Assembly (NCBI RefSeq): GCF_036417845.1
Contig: NW_027118693.1
Location: 4,350,001 to 4,414,000 of the forward strand
DNA from: Apteryx mantelli
Lineage: Eukaryota > Chordata > Aves > Apterygiformes > Apterygidae
Direction of reading: 5' to 3'
Length of the DNA: 64,000 nt
In this document: one piece after another, positions 1-12,728 of the stretch
Layout: every line of letters begins with the position of its first letter
Numbering within the stretch: position 1 is the first letter of the stretch
Translations under genes and position numbers: made by a program
The notes under the pieces: generated by a model
Seen by the model: only the letters and a program-made list of their open reading frames with translations
Databases searched by the model: none
Told to the model about the DNA's origin: nothing

Positions 1-1472
1 TGTCTATTAGGTGACTGAAGTAAGACGAGTGCACCAATTGATACCAAAAGCAACATTCTTCAGTGTTAATGCACCATGAAGTACAAAGCATCTGCTCATT
101 ACAGGTGCATGGTGACAGAGCTAAAGTTAAGGCAAGGAACAAAGAATGAGATAACTGAAGAGAAGAAGAAAACATCAAGAGAAGCAAGGTGGAATAATGC
201 ATAGATGGTAGTAATAAGTAGGAGTTTGCAGTGACTGAAAATAAAGGTCTTCACAGGTTGATTTTACCAGACCATCTCTCAACAAAAACAGCAAAAATCA
301 GTAAAACGAGACCTTTGGGGAACTGTGAGCTCTTGGAAAAATCTGCTCATTTTCAAGGACAGAAATTGCTAGGAACCTTTTTATTTTGCCAGAAGGGCAG
401 AACATACACAAAAAAGAAAACGATCAATGAAGTAACTGACTCTTATTTTGTTTCAACAGACTTTTTGTCCTCAGCAACTTTGTGTTTCATGTGGGACACC
501 TCATTTCAAGCATGCTGTGTTTAAACACTGGAATCTCCCAAGTAATAATACAGTTATGACACTAAAGATACAATATGAGCACTTAATAAAAAATGATGCA
601 GCATTCTGAGGAAACCATAGCCTTTATTTTCAACGACAACACAGACATTTGGAGAAATGTAATAATGAATCATCTCTTTGAAATCATACATTCCTCTTTC
701 AGTTAAAGCTTTCCCAAGAGGTTTGAAAAAAAAAAAAAAAGGTGGGAGAAGGGCAAGAGGGTTGTTAATTACCTTATCTCTCTCTATATATAAAAATTCC
801 AAAAATACTTTAATATATAAAGCCCAACCAATCTGTTTCTTCTAATGCTGTAAGGCACTGTGAAGGCAGATTATTCTACTTTGTTTTTTAAACTCACCAA
901 TCACCTGCACGCTTAAGAAAGCCTAATCCACAGCTACTTTCACAGAGACAATTCATATAGTTCACATCATAAACCAAATCATAACATTTAACTGATGGGA
1001 AAAAAGGGGGGGAAAAAAAAAGCAACTTTAGGAGGGGGTCAAAACTAATAGATTTAGGCAACTTCATGATGCTTCCATGTTGATGATGTGTTTCACTTCA
1101 TGCTTCTCCCCAGGGTCCCTTAGCTTGCACCTTCTCTGGAGTGAGCCAATTAGTTCCCTTCATGGGAAAATCAGGGGGCAGACAAGAAGATGCCAGAATT
1201 CACACTCTGCACACAGAATGGATGCAAACCAGTCAGCATCACTTGATCAGGAACTCTGATTCAGCCCCTGGAAGACGTCACAAAAGCAGCAGTGTAGCCT
1301 AAGACACACCTGATGTGTGCAGGAGACTCAGCCAGGCTGAGTCTACAGTCCACAGACAGAATTCACCACTTCCAAAGGCCAGTTCAACATACCTATCCCA
1401 TGCTGAGCTGAATGGCTGTGTGGAAATATCTTTCCTTCCACTCACTCTAGCGATAGCTCATGGTAATCTCAA

Positions 1473-1517
<45 letters not shown>

Positions 1518-1998
1518 CATTGCAGTCACTAAAGTCAGGTGAGATGAATCCAAAACACCCCAGTTCTTTAGAGAACTGGATTCAGTTGTCCACACGCAGG
1601 TGTCTTCTGCTATTTGAGATGCCCTAAGGAGCCCAAGACATCTTGGCAGTTGTGACAAGGGGCCTTTGGGACACTTGTCCCTTTCTAGAAGGGCTGCTGG
1701 AGGTCAGCTAGGATGTTCTGTGGCATCTCAAATGGCAGTAGCCCCACGTGACTCTGGCTGCATTTAGTCCCTTGCCAGTACAGAGAATGGAGCTGAGAGT
1801 GCTTCACCTCATCCTCACATAGATACCACCTGGCTGCTTACCTGAATCATACTCTAAGCACCACTGAATCTCATCCAAGGAGTCTCATCTAAGCTGGCTA
1901 GTTTATCCCTATGAACAGAAAGGTCCCGCTCAGATTTTTCAAAGAGTAAGTAAGTACCAGTCATGATGATGCTTGTGGCTTTTCTGCCCTCTTAGTCA
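1..1998. other. AT-rich intergenic stretch
   Basis: No coding region was recognised. The stretch contains an A15 run (726-740), an (AT)19 microsatellite (1477-1514) and, around 1610-1760, fragments resembling the dispersed repeat described near 3178-3400. The small open frames here are short, lack recognisable domains and include simple-repeat translation. Confidence 0.6.
1477..1514. repeat. (AT)19 microsatellite
   Basis: Nineteen uninterrupted AT dinucleotides. Open frames crossing it on both strands read as Tyr-Ile repeats and are not genes. Confidence 0.97.
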
Positions 1999-2921
1999 TC
2001 ACCAGGCCTTTATGCAAAGCATTTTCAAGGCCTCTTTCATTTGCTCCTTCCTCAGGCTAAATATGAATGGGTTTACAAGAGGCGCCACAATTCTGGAGAC
2101 AGCAGGGAGTCTTTTGTTGAGATGCACAGAGGTCATGTGGGAAGGCCTGGCATAGACAAAGATGGAGATGCCAAAACCCAAGGAAACAACAGTGAAATGA
2201 GAAGCACAAGTTGCAAATGCTTTCTGCCTGCCCTGTGCTGATGGCATCCGGAACATGGCAGAATTAATGTAGGCATAGGAGAGTACAGTCAGTGCCAAAG
2301 AGCCAAGGAGCAGGACCCAGAACACCATAAAATCAATCCACTCAATAAGCTGGATGTCAGCACAAGCAAGGTGTAATAATGGTGCACTGTCACAGAAGTA
2401 GTGGTCGATTACATTGGCACCACAGTATGGCAGCCGGGCTGCCAGAACCAGAGACAACAGAATCATGACAAAGGCACCTGCCCAGCAGCCCAAAACAAGT
2501 GTACTGCATACCTTGCTTGTCATGATGCTGGGATGCCTTAGTGGGTTGCATACAGCCACATACCCATCATAGGACGTGACAGCAAAGAGGATGAACTCAG
2601 TTGTGCCCATGAGGAAAGAGAAGAAGAGCTGGCTAAAGCAGCCAGAAAGGAAATGGTTTTCTTCTCTGACAGGAAGTTTGCCAGCATTTTAGGAGCCACA
2701 GAGGAAGTCATGGAGATCTCTCTGAAAGACAGATAACTGAGGAAGTAATACATGGGAGAATGGAGATGGCCATCAGCGTATACCAGGACAATGATAAGAG
2801 TGTTTCCCAAGACAGTCACTAAATAAATAAGCAGCAACACAACCAAGAGGAGGATCTCCACCTCATGGACGTTAGGAAATCGCGCTAAGATGAACTCTGT
2901 CACAGATGTGCCATTCTCCAT
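1999..2921 (-). pseudogene. olfactory receptor pseudogene, OR6-like, one frameshift
   Basis: This is a class II odorant receptor relic: a seven-transmembrane GPCR of olfactory neurons, normally about 310-325 residues from one exon. On the minus strand the first part (ATG at 2921-2919) reads MENGTSVTEFIL, with an N-glycosylation site, the TM1 GN pair and a variant of the PMYFFL motif (HSPMYYFL). The frame breaks at about 2643-2648, where one base is missing just before the codons for the conserved Gly-Cys pair. The second part (from 2610) continues with MGTTEFILFAVTSYDGYVAV, a FCDSAPLLHLACAD loop, KAFATCASH in TM6 and NPFIFSLR in TM7. The DRY motif has become DGY, a second lesion at the G-protein contact. 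The sequence is close to the intact receptor at 11270-12244, on the opposite strand. The frameshift and the loss of the DRY Arg make a functional product unlikely. Confidence 0.9.
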
Positions 2922-2999
2922 CTCTGTGCAGTCTCCGTCATGGGAAAGAACACCAGAGTAATGTAGAGTTTTGAATATTTTCTCAGATGACATCTAGTA

Positions 3000-5139
3000 A
3001 GTTTTGGACATCCTGATTTTAAAGAGAAGTTAAGTCCCGACACATAGCTATTCAGGGTCGAATTCATCCCACCTAACTTGGATATCTGCAATAGAAATGT
3101 TTCTTTCTGAGTTAGTCAGCCAGTACCATTTTTTTGATGCTGCCTAGCCCTCCACAACTATAGAAGAGTCCTGGAATGACCGGTCCAGCTTAAGCCACCT
3201 GTCTTTTGAAGTGAGATTCATCATGCCTGACTGAAGGTGCTTGATTGAGTTGCTCATAAATAGGCATCCAGTGCCATTGGTGATGTCTCAGACATCCCCA
3301 TAAGGCTAAAGTCTTCAATGGCTGGAGATCCCAATGTGTCAGCAACTGAATGAAGCCTGCAGATGCCCACCTACAGGATACAATCAATAGCACCTAAAGA
3401 GCCATTCATCCATTCATCTTGTCCAAAAAGAAAGGCCTACATTTGGTCTGTTTTGGCAGTAACCTTTCTAGAGAGGCAATATATCCCATCCCAGCTGCCT
3501 GTCTAATCAAACAGGAGAGGAAGCCATCCCTAAAAGAGGAGCCATCCCTAAAAGGTGATTCAGACCATTGCAGTCTTCCTCTCTCCATTGACGGTTGAGG
3601 AGTGGAAGATGACAACCTTTGTGAAAGAGGCATCACAGTTTGGTGCCACCAAGCTTCGCCTTTGCTCTTTGCTTCATATACAAAGGTGACAGAGGTAGGT
3701 CTTTGCTGCAAAGCTGCCTCAATTTCTCTGTAACCGTCATTCAAAATTACCATCAAATCATAACACAAGATAGACTCCTCTCATCCGACATTTTCTGCAC
3801 CTGAATTTTGTATCCATGCATGCTCAAATGGCAATAAGTAGCATATTCAGTGTCAATACCGTTGTTCCTACAGTTGTGTCTTTGATCTTACCTTCTGCAT
3901 GAGTGACACCTCATATATTTCTTTTTGCTTCCTTGCTGAAGAAAGTTGTGTCTGACTTCCTGATGAGAGTCTCAGCTGTGACAACCAAGAGGAAAATTGG
4001 GGGGAGAGAGAAAAAGGATTCTACATTCCTGCTCTATGTCATAAGACCAGAGGGACAGCTATGTAGCTCAGTTACTTATTGCACAGCCACCAACAGGACA
4101 TATACAAGTAAAAAAGTGCATGGTGCATTGACCGATAGGAATCATAGTCTTAGAATAAGAAGACATTCACACTCCAGTTGTTGGAAGAATGATGGATATC
4201 CTGTAGACTTGGCTAAGCTGAAATCAGTGTAATGACAACTGAGCAATGATTTCCTTGCTCAGCATAAACCGTGGACGATTCTTATCAGAATGAGACTGTT
4301 CAACATGCAAAACAATTAATAAATATGAAACATCCCAGGGAAGGAGTTCCAGAAAGCCAGTGTGTGGCAGAAAGGCAAGTTTTTTTTAACTTGTAATGAA
4401 GAAGGTGCATTTCACAAAGACCACTAGTACTTGATAGGTGGTCTGAGAAATGCCAGAAAGAAAAGTAATTGGATCCTTTCTAAGAATTTACCCTTCAGAG
4501 GCTTCACTTTGAAAAAAAAAAAAAAATCCTGGGAGATTTAGTTAAACAAGCCTCACATCAAGTTAGCAATAGTTGAATGCCACATTATTCTGAAGAACTT
4601 TTTTTATCTTCCTTCTCCAAGACTTGATGCCTTCATGATGAACCAGAGAAAAATAGCATTTCCCAACTCAGTCAGCTCCAAGATGACTTCAAGGGTCCTG
4701 TTCCTCACAAAGACCACAGGAACTGGAGAATTCATCCCACCTCCTCTGAGATGGCCTGTGGTATGAAAGTTTCCTCATCAGCTGGTCACTAAAGCCTTCC
4801 CTGGCATGTTGCATGACAATATCTGGGGACACTTGAGAGCTCAAGCCTATTGGGACAGCGCTGTAGAACAAACCCTGGGGGAAGGCTGCCAAGCCAGCTG
4901 GAGTGAACCCTGTAATAAGCTGACCTCTGTATGCGCTCGTGCTTTTCCTCAGAGGGATATGGCTGTCTTGCTTGAGAGAAAAGCCTGAAGGAGGGCTGAG
5001 GACAGCACATCGAGGGAAGCTATTGCCCCCTGTCAGTCAGGCATGGTGGGGCCATAACTTGACTGCTGACTCTAGGGCCCTCCAATTCAGAGGAGATGAA
5101 GAAAAACATAAAGAGGGCCCAGCAGAACAGGGTTTGGGG
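3000..5139. other. intergenic, dispersed repeat fragments
   Basis: No gene was recognised. 3178-3400 belongs to a dispersed repeat that recurs in the left third of the window. At 3523-3558 an 18-base unit beginning GCCATCCCTAAAAG is repeated in direct tandem. An open frame at 3406-3768 (minus, 120 residues) has no family resemblance and no supporting context. Confidence 0.5.
3178..3400 (+). repeat. unidentified dispersed repeat, copy 1
   Basis: The start (CCAGCTTAAG, then TCTTTTGAAGTGAGATTCAT) aligns with 15013-15110, and the motif CCATTGGTGATGTC aligns with CCATTGGAGATGCC at about 13480 and similar strings near 5745 and 23000. These similarities were found by eye and cover only parts of each copy. 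The structure suggests an old non-coding interspersed element, perhaps LTR-derived. No terminal repeats were identified. Confidence 0.4.
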
Positions 5140-5335
5140 CCTCCAGCACAAGTCCTGTGAAGAGAAGTTAAGAGAGTGAGACTTGTTTAGTCTGGCAAGG
5201 AGGAGGCGAAGAGGAGCTCTCCCAGGTGCCTTTAACTCTTTTAAGGACAGTCACAAAGATGACAGGCCCCCCTAGAGACATCTGGAGGTCCCTTCCAACC
5301 ACTATTTCAATGGTGTGATGATTTTCAGAGGGAAG
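5140..5335 (+). mobile_element. CR1 LINE 3' fragment
   Basis: The order of short matches is that of the CR1 3' region: GCACAAGTCCTGTGAAGAGA, a 'tgtttagtctggcaaggagg' segment, then TGGAGGTCCCTTCCAACC close to the end. It is 5'-truncated, and the terminal octamer repeat has decayed to something like GGTGTGATGATTTT. Inserted in plus orientation. Confidence 0.65.
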
Positions 5336-8300
5336 CCCTGGGGACACAGGTTCCTTGAGCAAACCAAGGAGATGCACATTCAACGGCTATAAAGGAAGTC
5401 TAGGAAGGAGATCACCTCACCTTGCTTGAGGGCAACAATTCAGGTGCTAAACAGAGGAGCCTAGTGCCATATGAAATCTTCTAGGGTATCCAAGAAGTTT
5501 TCTGTGGCTAGCAGTTATGACAGAGAATCTAGCAAACATGCATGCTCTTCCAGAGTGTCACCCAGAAGCCAGGCATGTTACTGTGCAGGGAATCTCAGAT
5601 GGAATTAAACACAAATATTGAGATTGAAGAAGTACTCCCTGGGTGTGTTGAATCTGGGTGTCTAAAGCTGAGCAATTTCTCTCAAGTCCTCTCAGAATCA
5701 AGGGAGGTGTAGGATTCAACCCAGCGTTGCACACATGGGCTTCCAGTGCAATTGGAGATGCTGTTTGGTGTCCTGTTTGGCATCCAGCCACCACTCTAGA
5801 GAGAGGACAGATCTTCTATTGGTCCTGTGTCATAGCTATTGCGCCTATCCAGGTTTTTCAAAGCACCGAGGACATTGCAAGTATTACCTGATGCCTGTGT
5901 GCGGGCAACTGAATCAGCGTCTTAGTCCATGCAGTCTGTGGAGTCTGAAGACCAACTGATTAGCTCCTAAAGTACACAACTTACCTTGGATAACTTACAA
6001 GAGGAATCTCACCCTAGCTGACTGGCTCAGATGGTGACATTCAAAGCATAGATAACTAATTCTGCACAGATGAATCCCACTTCAGATGCTTCACTACAAG
6101 ATACAGACAACCCCTACTGAGCAACGACAGTTATCCACTCATCACTGTTCTATTTATCTGCTTGTCTGAGTGATAAAAGCCACACAAGGAACGAGGCCAA
6201 ACAGTAGTCTGTCTATGTGAGTAAGTCTGCAATGCCTTAAAGTCACCTTTCAATATTGTTTAGGAAAGAGCTAGGACAAATCAAAGCTTGAGATTAATTT
6301 TGCCTCATTGCAGATGAAATTACAGTCCGGGCATCTTCACTTGAACTCGTAATCCGTATTTCCTTTGCAACCATAGGAGAAAAATTGGCAGTCACAGAGC
6401 GTAAATCCCTTCACTCTACTGCAAATAACTAAAATAGGTCAGGGCCCATTTCCAAAGGGGCATTTTTAAAATCTAGCTGTTGAAGAAAAATCTTCCTGAG
6501 AGCCTTGAAATCTTGGAACTTCTCTGCCTTTGGCTAGACATGCCCAAAATTGCTTCCGACGAGGGAGTTTCCCAAAATCTCAAGGATCTATAGAGCTGAG
6601 ACACTGCCCTCCAGCCACCTTCTGTTTTGTGGAGGTACATTACAGTATTGATTTGGACTTTGCCTTTTTGGGCTGACATGCCTTGCCTGCCTTGAGCTGC
6701 CTACAGTGCAGACCTTTGCGCTTGAGCAAGTAGCTCTGACCTGCTTTGTAGTTAACATACTGAAATACATGTGTCTGTAGGCAGTTCCTCTAGCCAATTT
6801 TTGGTGTCTATTTTAGGACAAGCTGGAGGAGAGGTGAGATGAGCTGAAGTGGGCTAAGGTATCAGGGTAAAGAGACAACTGTATGCAAATGAACAAGTAA
6901 GAGAATCATCAAATGGCCCTTGTAACCCAGGTTGCTTCTGAAGAACCACAGCTGAGTTCAAGAAAGAAACCCCTTCTGGCCAAACAGTTCAGGAAGCATT
7001 TCTTGATACAACTGTATTATCAAGGAGACTGTCAGACTTCTAATGAATATGAATTAAAAAAAAAAAAATGCAGCTAGCTTACTGGAACTTCATCATCTTC
7101 AAAATGCTTTATTTTTCGGATTCTCTTAATTCACTTTGTGACCAATTATTCATACTACTTATTAGTAGGAACTGATGAATGAATTGCAAAAGAAAATGTT
7201 ATTGTTCATTTGTTGGAATTCATTGAGGGAAATATATTTCCAACTTTACCTGTGTTAGTGGAAAGTCAGCACCAGAGAAAGGGAAAGATGGGGATTTTTT
7301 TTTTTCCATTAAATTAGATTCTAAAGATTGTGTGAATACTTTGCCACTGCCTTCTGTGTCCTGCTGTGTCAAAGCCTTTTAAAAATGTAGCAGAAATTTA
7401 CAGATCACAAAAACCCAGCAACGTCTGTATTGGGTCACACATGGGGCCTGTGCAACCCAGACAAGTTTCTTTTGGTCGGGCCTCATTAGATGGTGATCTA
7501 GAGAAGGTAATTTTTCACTGTCAAGCCATTTAGGTCCTTTCTTACCCTATAGCCATGTAATATGAGTTTGAGTTTTTGTCCTGAGTTTGCAAGGCCTCAG
7601 GACTGCAGCTTCTCAGGCCTGCTCTGCCCAAACTTTTCTTGACCTGCCTGCAGCTTTTTAAAAGAAAAGTTTTAACTTACTTGAGTTCTTACAGCAATAA
7701 CAAGCAGTTGTTCTGTGTGGAATGAGATATTTGCAACTCCCACATAATGATGCAGTAGAGAGAAATGCAGGCCGGGTGCAATAGCAGAAGCCTTGAGAAG
7801 TGCAGACACAGGATGCGGTGTAGAGGAGTACCGGCATGGGATGGCAAGAGACGGGGCACAGCTTGGCGCTGGAGACCCCGCAGCTACAGACCACTCACCA
7901 GTGGTTGGTGTAAGAAACGCACACCTGGAGCAGGACAAAACTGGTTTTAGGGTAACAAGGAGAACAAAGCAACAGTATCGAACATAAGTAGAAGGTACCG
8001 TATGTGGTACTTTCAGAGATAACGTGGAGAGAGAGAGCAATGAAGAAAGAGCAAGGCGTAAAAAGTGTGTTAGCAAACACGTGAAAATGACCCCAAGTGG
8101 ATACTAGAGTGAGGAAGAAGAAAGCACCAACCTGAACATCATCTTCCTCTCGGTGAAGGACTCCAGACGCTGACAACTCACTGCAACAACCCACCAACAA
8201 CACCAGAGTGAAACTGCCAACCTTAGGACTCAGGGTAGCAGGGGAAGGGTGAACGTAACACCAGGAAAAGTGGTAGAAACTGAAAAGTGTGTGTCTAACA

Positions 8301-8408
8301 GTTTTAACTGTATTGGTATTATTTCTATATTATATTTCTCTGTCTGTAATAGTTAGATCTGGACTGGTAATGATTCTTGGATTAGACTGCTAAGACATTC
8401 TGACTGGC

Positions 8409-8457
<49 letters not shown>

Positions 8458-11269
8458 GCATGACTATATCCTAGGGCCAAACAGTCAGTACAGCGGTCCC
8501 AGGGAGGACCCAGAGCACTACTGCTCTGTAGTGTGGGCGCAGCCAGTCTGCTCTGGAGGGGGGCTGGCCTCAGCGCTGGCTCCTGTTGGTCTGCACTACT
8601 TGACTTAGAGGGTAGAGATTGCTCTCTGCAGCGTGCAGCAGTGTTGCATTTAGTAGTGTGAAGGCACCCACTTCATAAGTGGAGTACACTTTACCCACAG
8701 CTGCCCCAAGGTTTTCTTCTTGGATGGAACAAACCAGTTCACTCCAAGAGAAACTTGGGACTGAGCCATTATGCGCTTAGTGGAGACCATGGAGGCCCCA
8801 GACCCCAGGAGAAGCCAAGGGGCTAAACGCTTTGAGAGGGCAGATGTGATATCATCTAAGCAAGTCTTTTGGTATCTCTCTCATGGTAGCAGAAGAAACT
8901 GTCATAATTCGGAAGTGACCCATCCATCAGTTCTGGGCACAGACACGAGGATGGAATACTTTTCCTTCGGAAGGGTCTTGTGTCCACGAATTATTGAGGG
9001 AAGTTCTGGGTGTGAGCCAGGTGCCCAGGCATAGATGTCTGAGTCTGTTCTAGACACCTCTAGGCAATGCCTCAGGGTACTGGAGACATCTCTAAAGCTG
9101 TCAGAAATGACACAGAAGCTACGGGAATCCTGTGCCAGTGTGACGCGCTACCTGGAAGCCGAGTGGGATGCTCCAAATCATCTCCAGTGCAAGTGGGCAC
9201 CTGGGTTCAGACAGTCGAACTGTTCTTCTCAAGTTAGGTGACACAAGTCCCACAGCAGATGATCTTAAAGCACTGCCTGTGAACCTACCCTACAGGTGAG
9301 ATGAATCACAAAGTATTTCTTCATGCCATCACAGGTGATCTATGCAGCATTATCTACACTACCTGTTTTAATCACTACAGTTCGGAAATCTAGCCTGTAG
9401 AGCTGAGTGGGCTGAGCAATTGGTTTCCCCACCGCCTGTAGAGGTCATGAGTGAACCAGGCCCTCATGTTTCCCAAGTCTTCCTGCCTGAAAGGCCTCTG
9501 GCTTGTTCCTGGCTAGAGTCCAACAGTGAGGATAGAATTGTGATTCAAGTGCAAGTATGAATGCTTGAGTTATCACTAAATAGTTCCTGAATTTGTGAGG
9601 TCTTTAGAAAACATGGAGAAGCTGGGGAGGTTTTGACCCTAAAAGACCAGGAACCCCTGACACTGCAAAATCATGTTATACTCCTGTACCAAATTTCCTT
9701 TGTTCTAATGTCAGCTATTTTCCTCCTTCTCGGCCTTTTGCTGTTGGGCAGAAGCATCTTCTGACATGTGACAATTTGTCCATCAGCAAATTTATCCTCA
9801 TCTTACTTCTTCTCTACCATCTTCCCCACAACTGGTTGTCACCAGTCTATAATGAATTCAAATGGGTTCTGCTACTAATTCTGCCAGTGCACCAAAACAT
9901 GCTGAGTTTTACTTCCAGTTGCCTAACTGCTAGAGCACACCCAATACTATTCAATTTGTGGCTGCTTGCCCTTGGGTATTTCTGCTAATAAAACTTTGCA
10001 AACTTTACTCTCCTTCCCCAAGAGAAATGCCAGTGGTTATCCTCTCAGGACCAGGCTGTGCAACATGCTCATCAGTTTGTCTGCAAATACATTCAGCAAG
10101 CCATAGAAACGCCTGGCTGCCACCTGCACAACTAAACTTCCTTGCTCTGCGTTGAACAAGGAGACTGACAGGCAAAACTCTTGCTGACTCTGTGGTTATT
10201 GAACTGCTTGAATTTGCTACCTTTTTGAGCTGGTTTATCTTAAAGGGTCATTTGCACTTTTTGCCACATATTTATGATGTCTGTGAATGGGGAAATAGGT
10301 GAAGACTGAAATTGCCATCAGCAGGGTGATGAAGAGATTAGATTGCTTGCTCTCAGAGGTTTGCTGGTGTCCCTGTCTTTGAAGATTTCCCTCAAATGTC
10401 CACATAGTAGTGGTACAGAGAAAAGGAAAGATACTCAGTGCAAGTTAAAGGGATTACAGTGACCCACAAGCAATGACTCCCACCGATGAATTCTTTTCTC
10501 AGGCGTTCCTAAGATGTGGAGGTGAGCTCTCTCACTAGGACACCGCTCTCATTTGTGAAAGTAAAATGAAGCCAGTGCAGAGACGTTGGAGATGGTGTCT
10601 GGAAAAATCCGGTAACTGAAAAGTAAGTATTTCTGACGGTCCCCATGAAGGGATACTGCTGTTTTCTGGTACTTCTCTCTGGGAAGCAGCTGTTCCTGAA
10701 TGTAACTTGCTTCTCCATAAGCCTGGATTTGTCCCTTATTTTTGGATCAAAAATGGATGCAAATCTATTTGTGTTTTGGCAATGCTTTTTTACTTTATTA
10801 GCTACCCATCATTCATGCTAGATCTGAGTTGAGTGCAGGAGGTTCTGATCCTGACTAGACCCTGGGATTTAGGTTAGGGTGGCATTCTGTTCACCCAGCT
10901 TTGCCCATTTAAAAGTTAGGAGGGTTCATCTGACTGGTCTTAGTCACCTCTTTTAAGATAACCTGAATGCTTGTCAGGAAGTCCCACTTTCCCTCCACTG
11001 AGGGTAAAGTCTAGGATGACATCTAACTTGGGGCATCTAAGTTAAGGCAAGGGATTCCCAGGCTCTTCTTTTTTGTCTCCCTGTGTTCCTATCTTCAGCA
11101 TCCTCTTCAGTCTTCTCCACTCACATCTTACTGTTCCACCCTCTTATTATCATAAGTTATTTACTCCTTCAAAACAGTGTTCTCCACTGCAATTCAGAGT
11201 TGACTTTTCAGCACCTCCTAAAATGCACCAGCTCCCTTATTTTCTTCTCCTTCCTTGAAAATTAGGAGC
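5336..11269. other. intergenic, no gene recognised
   Basis: Non-coding sequence between the two OR6-like loci. It contains fragments of the dispersed repeat (around 5400-5960, 6060-6110 in reverse orientation, and 9030-9310), a CA microsatellite and several short A or T runs. No OR remnant, RNA gene or conserved open frame was seen. Confidence 0.5.
8412..8456. repeat. (AC)n microsatellite, about 22 units
   Basis: Uninterrupted AC dinucleotides over 45 bases, a candidate length-polymorphic marker. Confidence 0.97.
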
Positions 11270-12244
11270 ATGACAGATACATACTTTGGAAACAGGACAC
11301 GTGTGACGGAATTCATCCTCATTGGCTTCCTGAACCCCTTTGAAGTACAAGTCACCTTGTTCATGTTGTTCTTCATTGTCTTTCTGGTGACAGTGGTTGG
11401 GAACTCTGTTATCATCGTGTTAACCTGCTCTGACTACCGTTTACAATCACCCATGTACTTTTTCCTTTGCAACCTTTCCATCATTGAAATTCTCATCACT
11501 GTGACTGTGGTGCCCAAAATGATGGAAAACTTCCTCTCGGAGAGGAAGACAATTTCTTTTTATGGTTGCCTGGCTCAGAGCTACTTTTATTTCCTTCTGG
11601 GCACCACAGAGTATGTCCTGCTCGCTGTCATGTCCTACGACCGTTATGTGGCCGTATGCTCCCCACTGCACTATAGCAACATCATGAGAAAGAAGGTCTG
11701 TATATGGCTGGTAGTGGCATCCTGGCTGTGTGGATTTTTCTCCATTTTGGTCCCCACAGTGATGAAGCTTCAGCTGCCATTCTGTGGTCCCAACACCATC
11801 AACCATTTCTTCTGTGATAGTGCCCCTCTGCTGCACCTGGCTTGTGCTGACATCCGGCTGCTGGAGTTTATTGATTTCATCATTTCACTGCCCATTCTGC
11901 TAGGTTCCCTGCTGCTGACTGTCTTCTCCTACTTCTATATCATCTGTGCCATTATCCGCACCCCTTCTGCCACAGGCAAGCAGAAGGCTTTTTCCACCTG
12001 TGCCTCTCATTTTACTGTGGTCACTATCGGCTATGGCACCTCAGTCTTTATTTATGTCCGTCCCTCTCAAACCAACTCCATGAACCTAAACAAAGTAGCA
12101 TCTCTGCTCACCACTGCCTTCACTCCGATGCTGAATCCTTTCATATTCAGCCTTAGGAACCAGAAGGTCAAGGAGGCATTAACGGACTTAGTCAGCAAGT
12201 GTGTAGGAGCTCACGGACTTGGCCTGAATTCACGGAGGGTTTGA
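11270..12244 (+). CDS. intact class II olfactory receptor, OR6-like (324 aa)
   Basis: Predicted odorant receptor, a plasma-membrane GPCR of olfactory sensory neurons that would signal through the olfactory G protein. The ATG at 11270 is preferred because the open frame upstream of it begins only with TTG. Landmarks by residue: N-glycosylation site NRT at 8-10; TM1 Gly-Asn at 44-45; PMYFFL at 61-66; the conserved extracellular Cys100; MSYDRYVAVC at 121-130 with DRY intact; further extracellular-loop cysteines around 172-192; SY at 220-221 in TM5; KAFSTCASH at 239-247 in TM6; and NPFIFSLRN at 289-297 in TM7, with Phe for the usual Tyr. Length is normal and there is no internal stop. The LGTTEYVLLAV stretch before DRY resembles mammalian family 6 receptors. 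Subfamily and ligand cannot be assigned. An acceptor-like sequence (AAAATTAG, 11258-11265) just before the ATG could receive a 5' UTR exon. Confidence 0.95.
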   Translation: MTDTYFGNRTRVTEFILIGFLNPFEVQVTLFMLFFIVFLVTVVGNSVIIVLTCSDYRLQSPMYFFLCNLSIIEILITVTVVPKMMENFLSERKTISFYGCLAQSYFYFLLGTTEYVLLAVMSYDRYVAVCSPLHYSNIMRKKVCIWLVVASWLCGFFSILVPTVMKLQLPFCGPNTINHFFCDSAPLLHLACADIRLLEFIDFIISLPILLGSLLLTVFSYFYIICAIIRTPSATGKQKAFSTCASHFTVVTIGYGTSVFIYVRPSQTNSMNLNKVASLLTTAFTPMLNPFIFSLRNQKVKEALTDLVSKCVGAHGLGLNSRRV

Positions 12245-12728
12245 AGTTGACTCCGCTGGAAGACTCACAGGTATGTGCTCAGAACACACTGTTTTCTTGC
12301 AATGAAACAGCTGACAGTATCCATAAACTCATCATCTCTGATGCTGCCCAGGCTGCTGACCTCCTCCCACAACTCCTTAGCTTGGCAGCACAGCCCCTCA
12401 ACGAGCACACATCTCCTGCAGGCTAGAAAACCGTCTCTCACTGCTCAAGCCTCAGCAAGAGGCCCCAGGCACTCCCTGCAGCCCAAGACCTGCTGAGCTG
12501 CATCCTCCTCCTGGAGCTCCGTCTACATCAAAGCCTCTGACGTTGCAGGGTCAGTTGCTCCAAAGGCTACGGGGCACTGTGCCCTGTGGCACATCGCTAC
12601 CATAGCTGAGGGTGTGTATCCTGTTCTGGGCAAAGGTGATGGTCCCCTTCTCTGTGCCCTGCTGCACAAACTGCTGCGCAAGCTGCTGTGTCTGTTGCCT
12701 GCCTCTGTTAGGTGCACTAACAGAACAC
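12245..12728. other. intergenic after OR gene
   Basis: GC-richer sequence between the OR stop codon and the CR1 element. It presumably includes the OR 3' UTR, but no clear AATAAA signal was found close to the stop. No other feature was recognised. Confidence 0.4.

Noticed and set aside
1458-1658. Open frames across the AT microsatellite
   Set aside because: They consist largely of Tyr-Ile repeats from (AT)19.
3406-3768. 120-codon minus-strand open frame
   Set aside because: No recognisable family or motif, and it lies in a repeat-rich intergenic stretch.
9727-9742. Short match to the start of U2 snRNA (CTTCTCGGCCTTTTG)
   Set aside because: Similarity ends after about 15 bases, and neither the Sm site nor the branch-recognition sequence follows. 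It is probably chance or a tiny fragment.
11255-11269. Extended N-terminus for the OR gene at 11270
   Set aside because: The upstream extension begins with TTG, and the ATG at 11270 gives the usual OR N-terminal length.
11447-11836. 129-codon minus-strand open frame inside the intact OR gene
   Set aside because: It is the antisense of a clear receptor coding sequence and has no similarity of its own.
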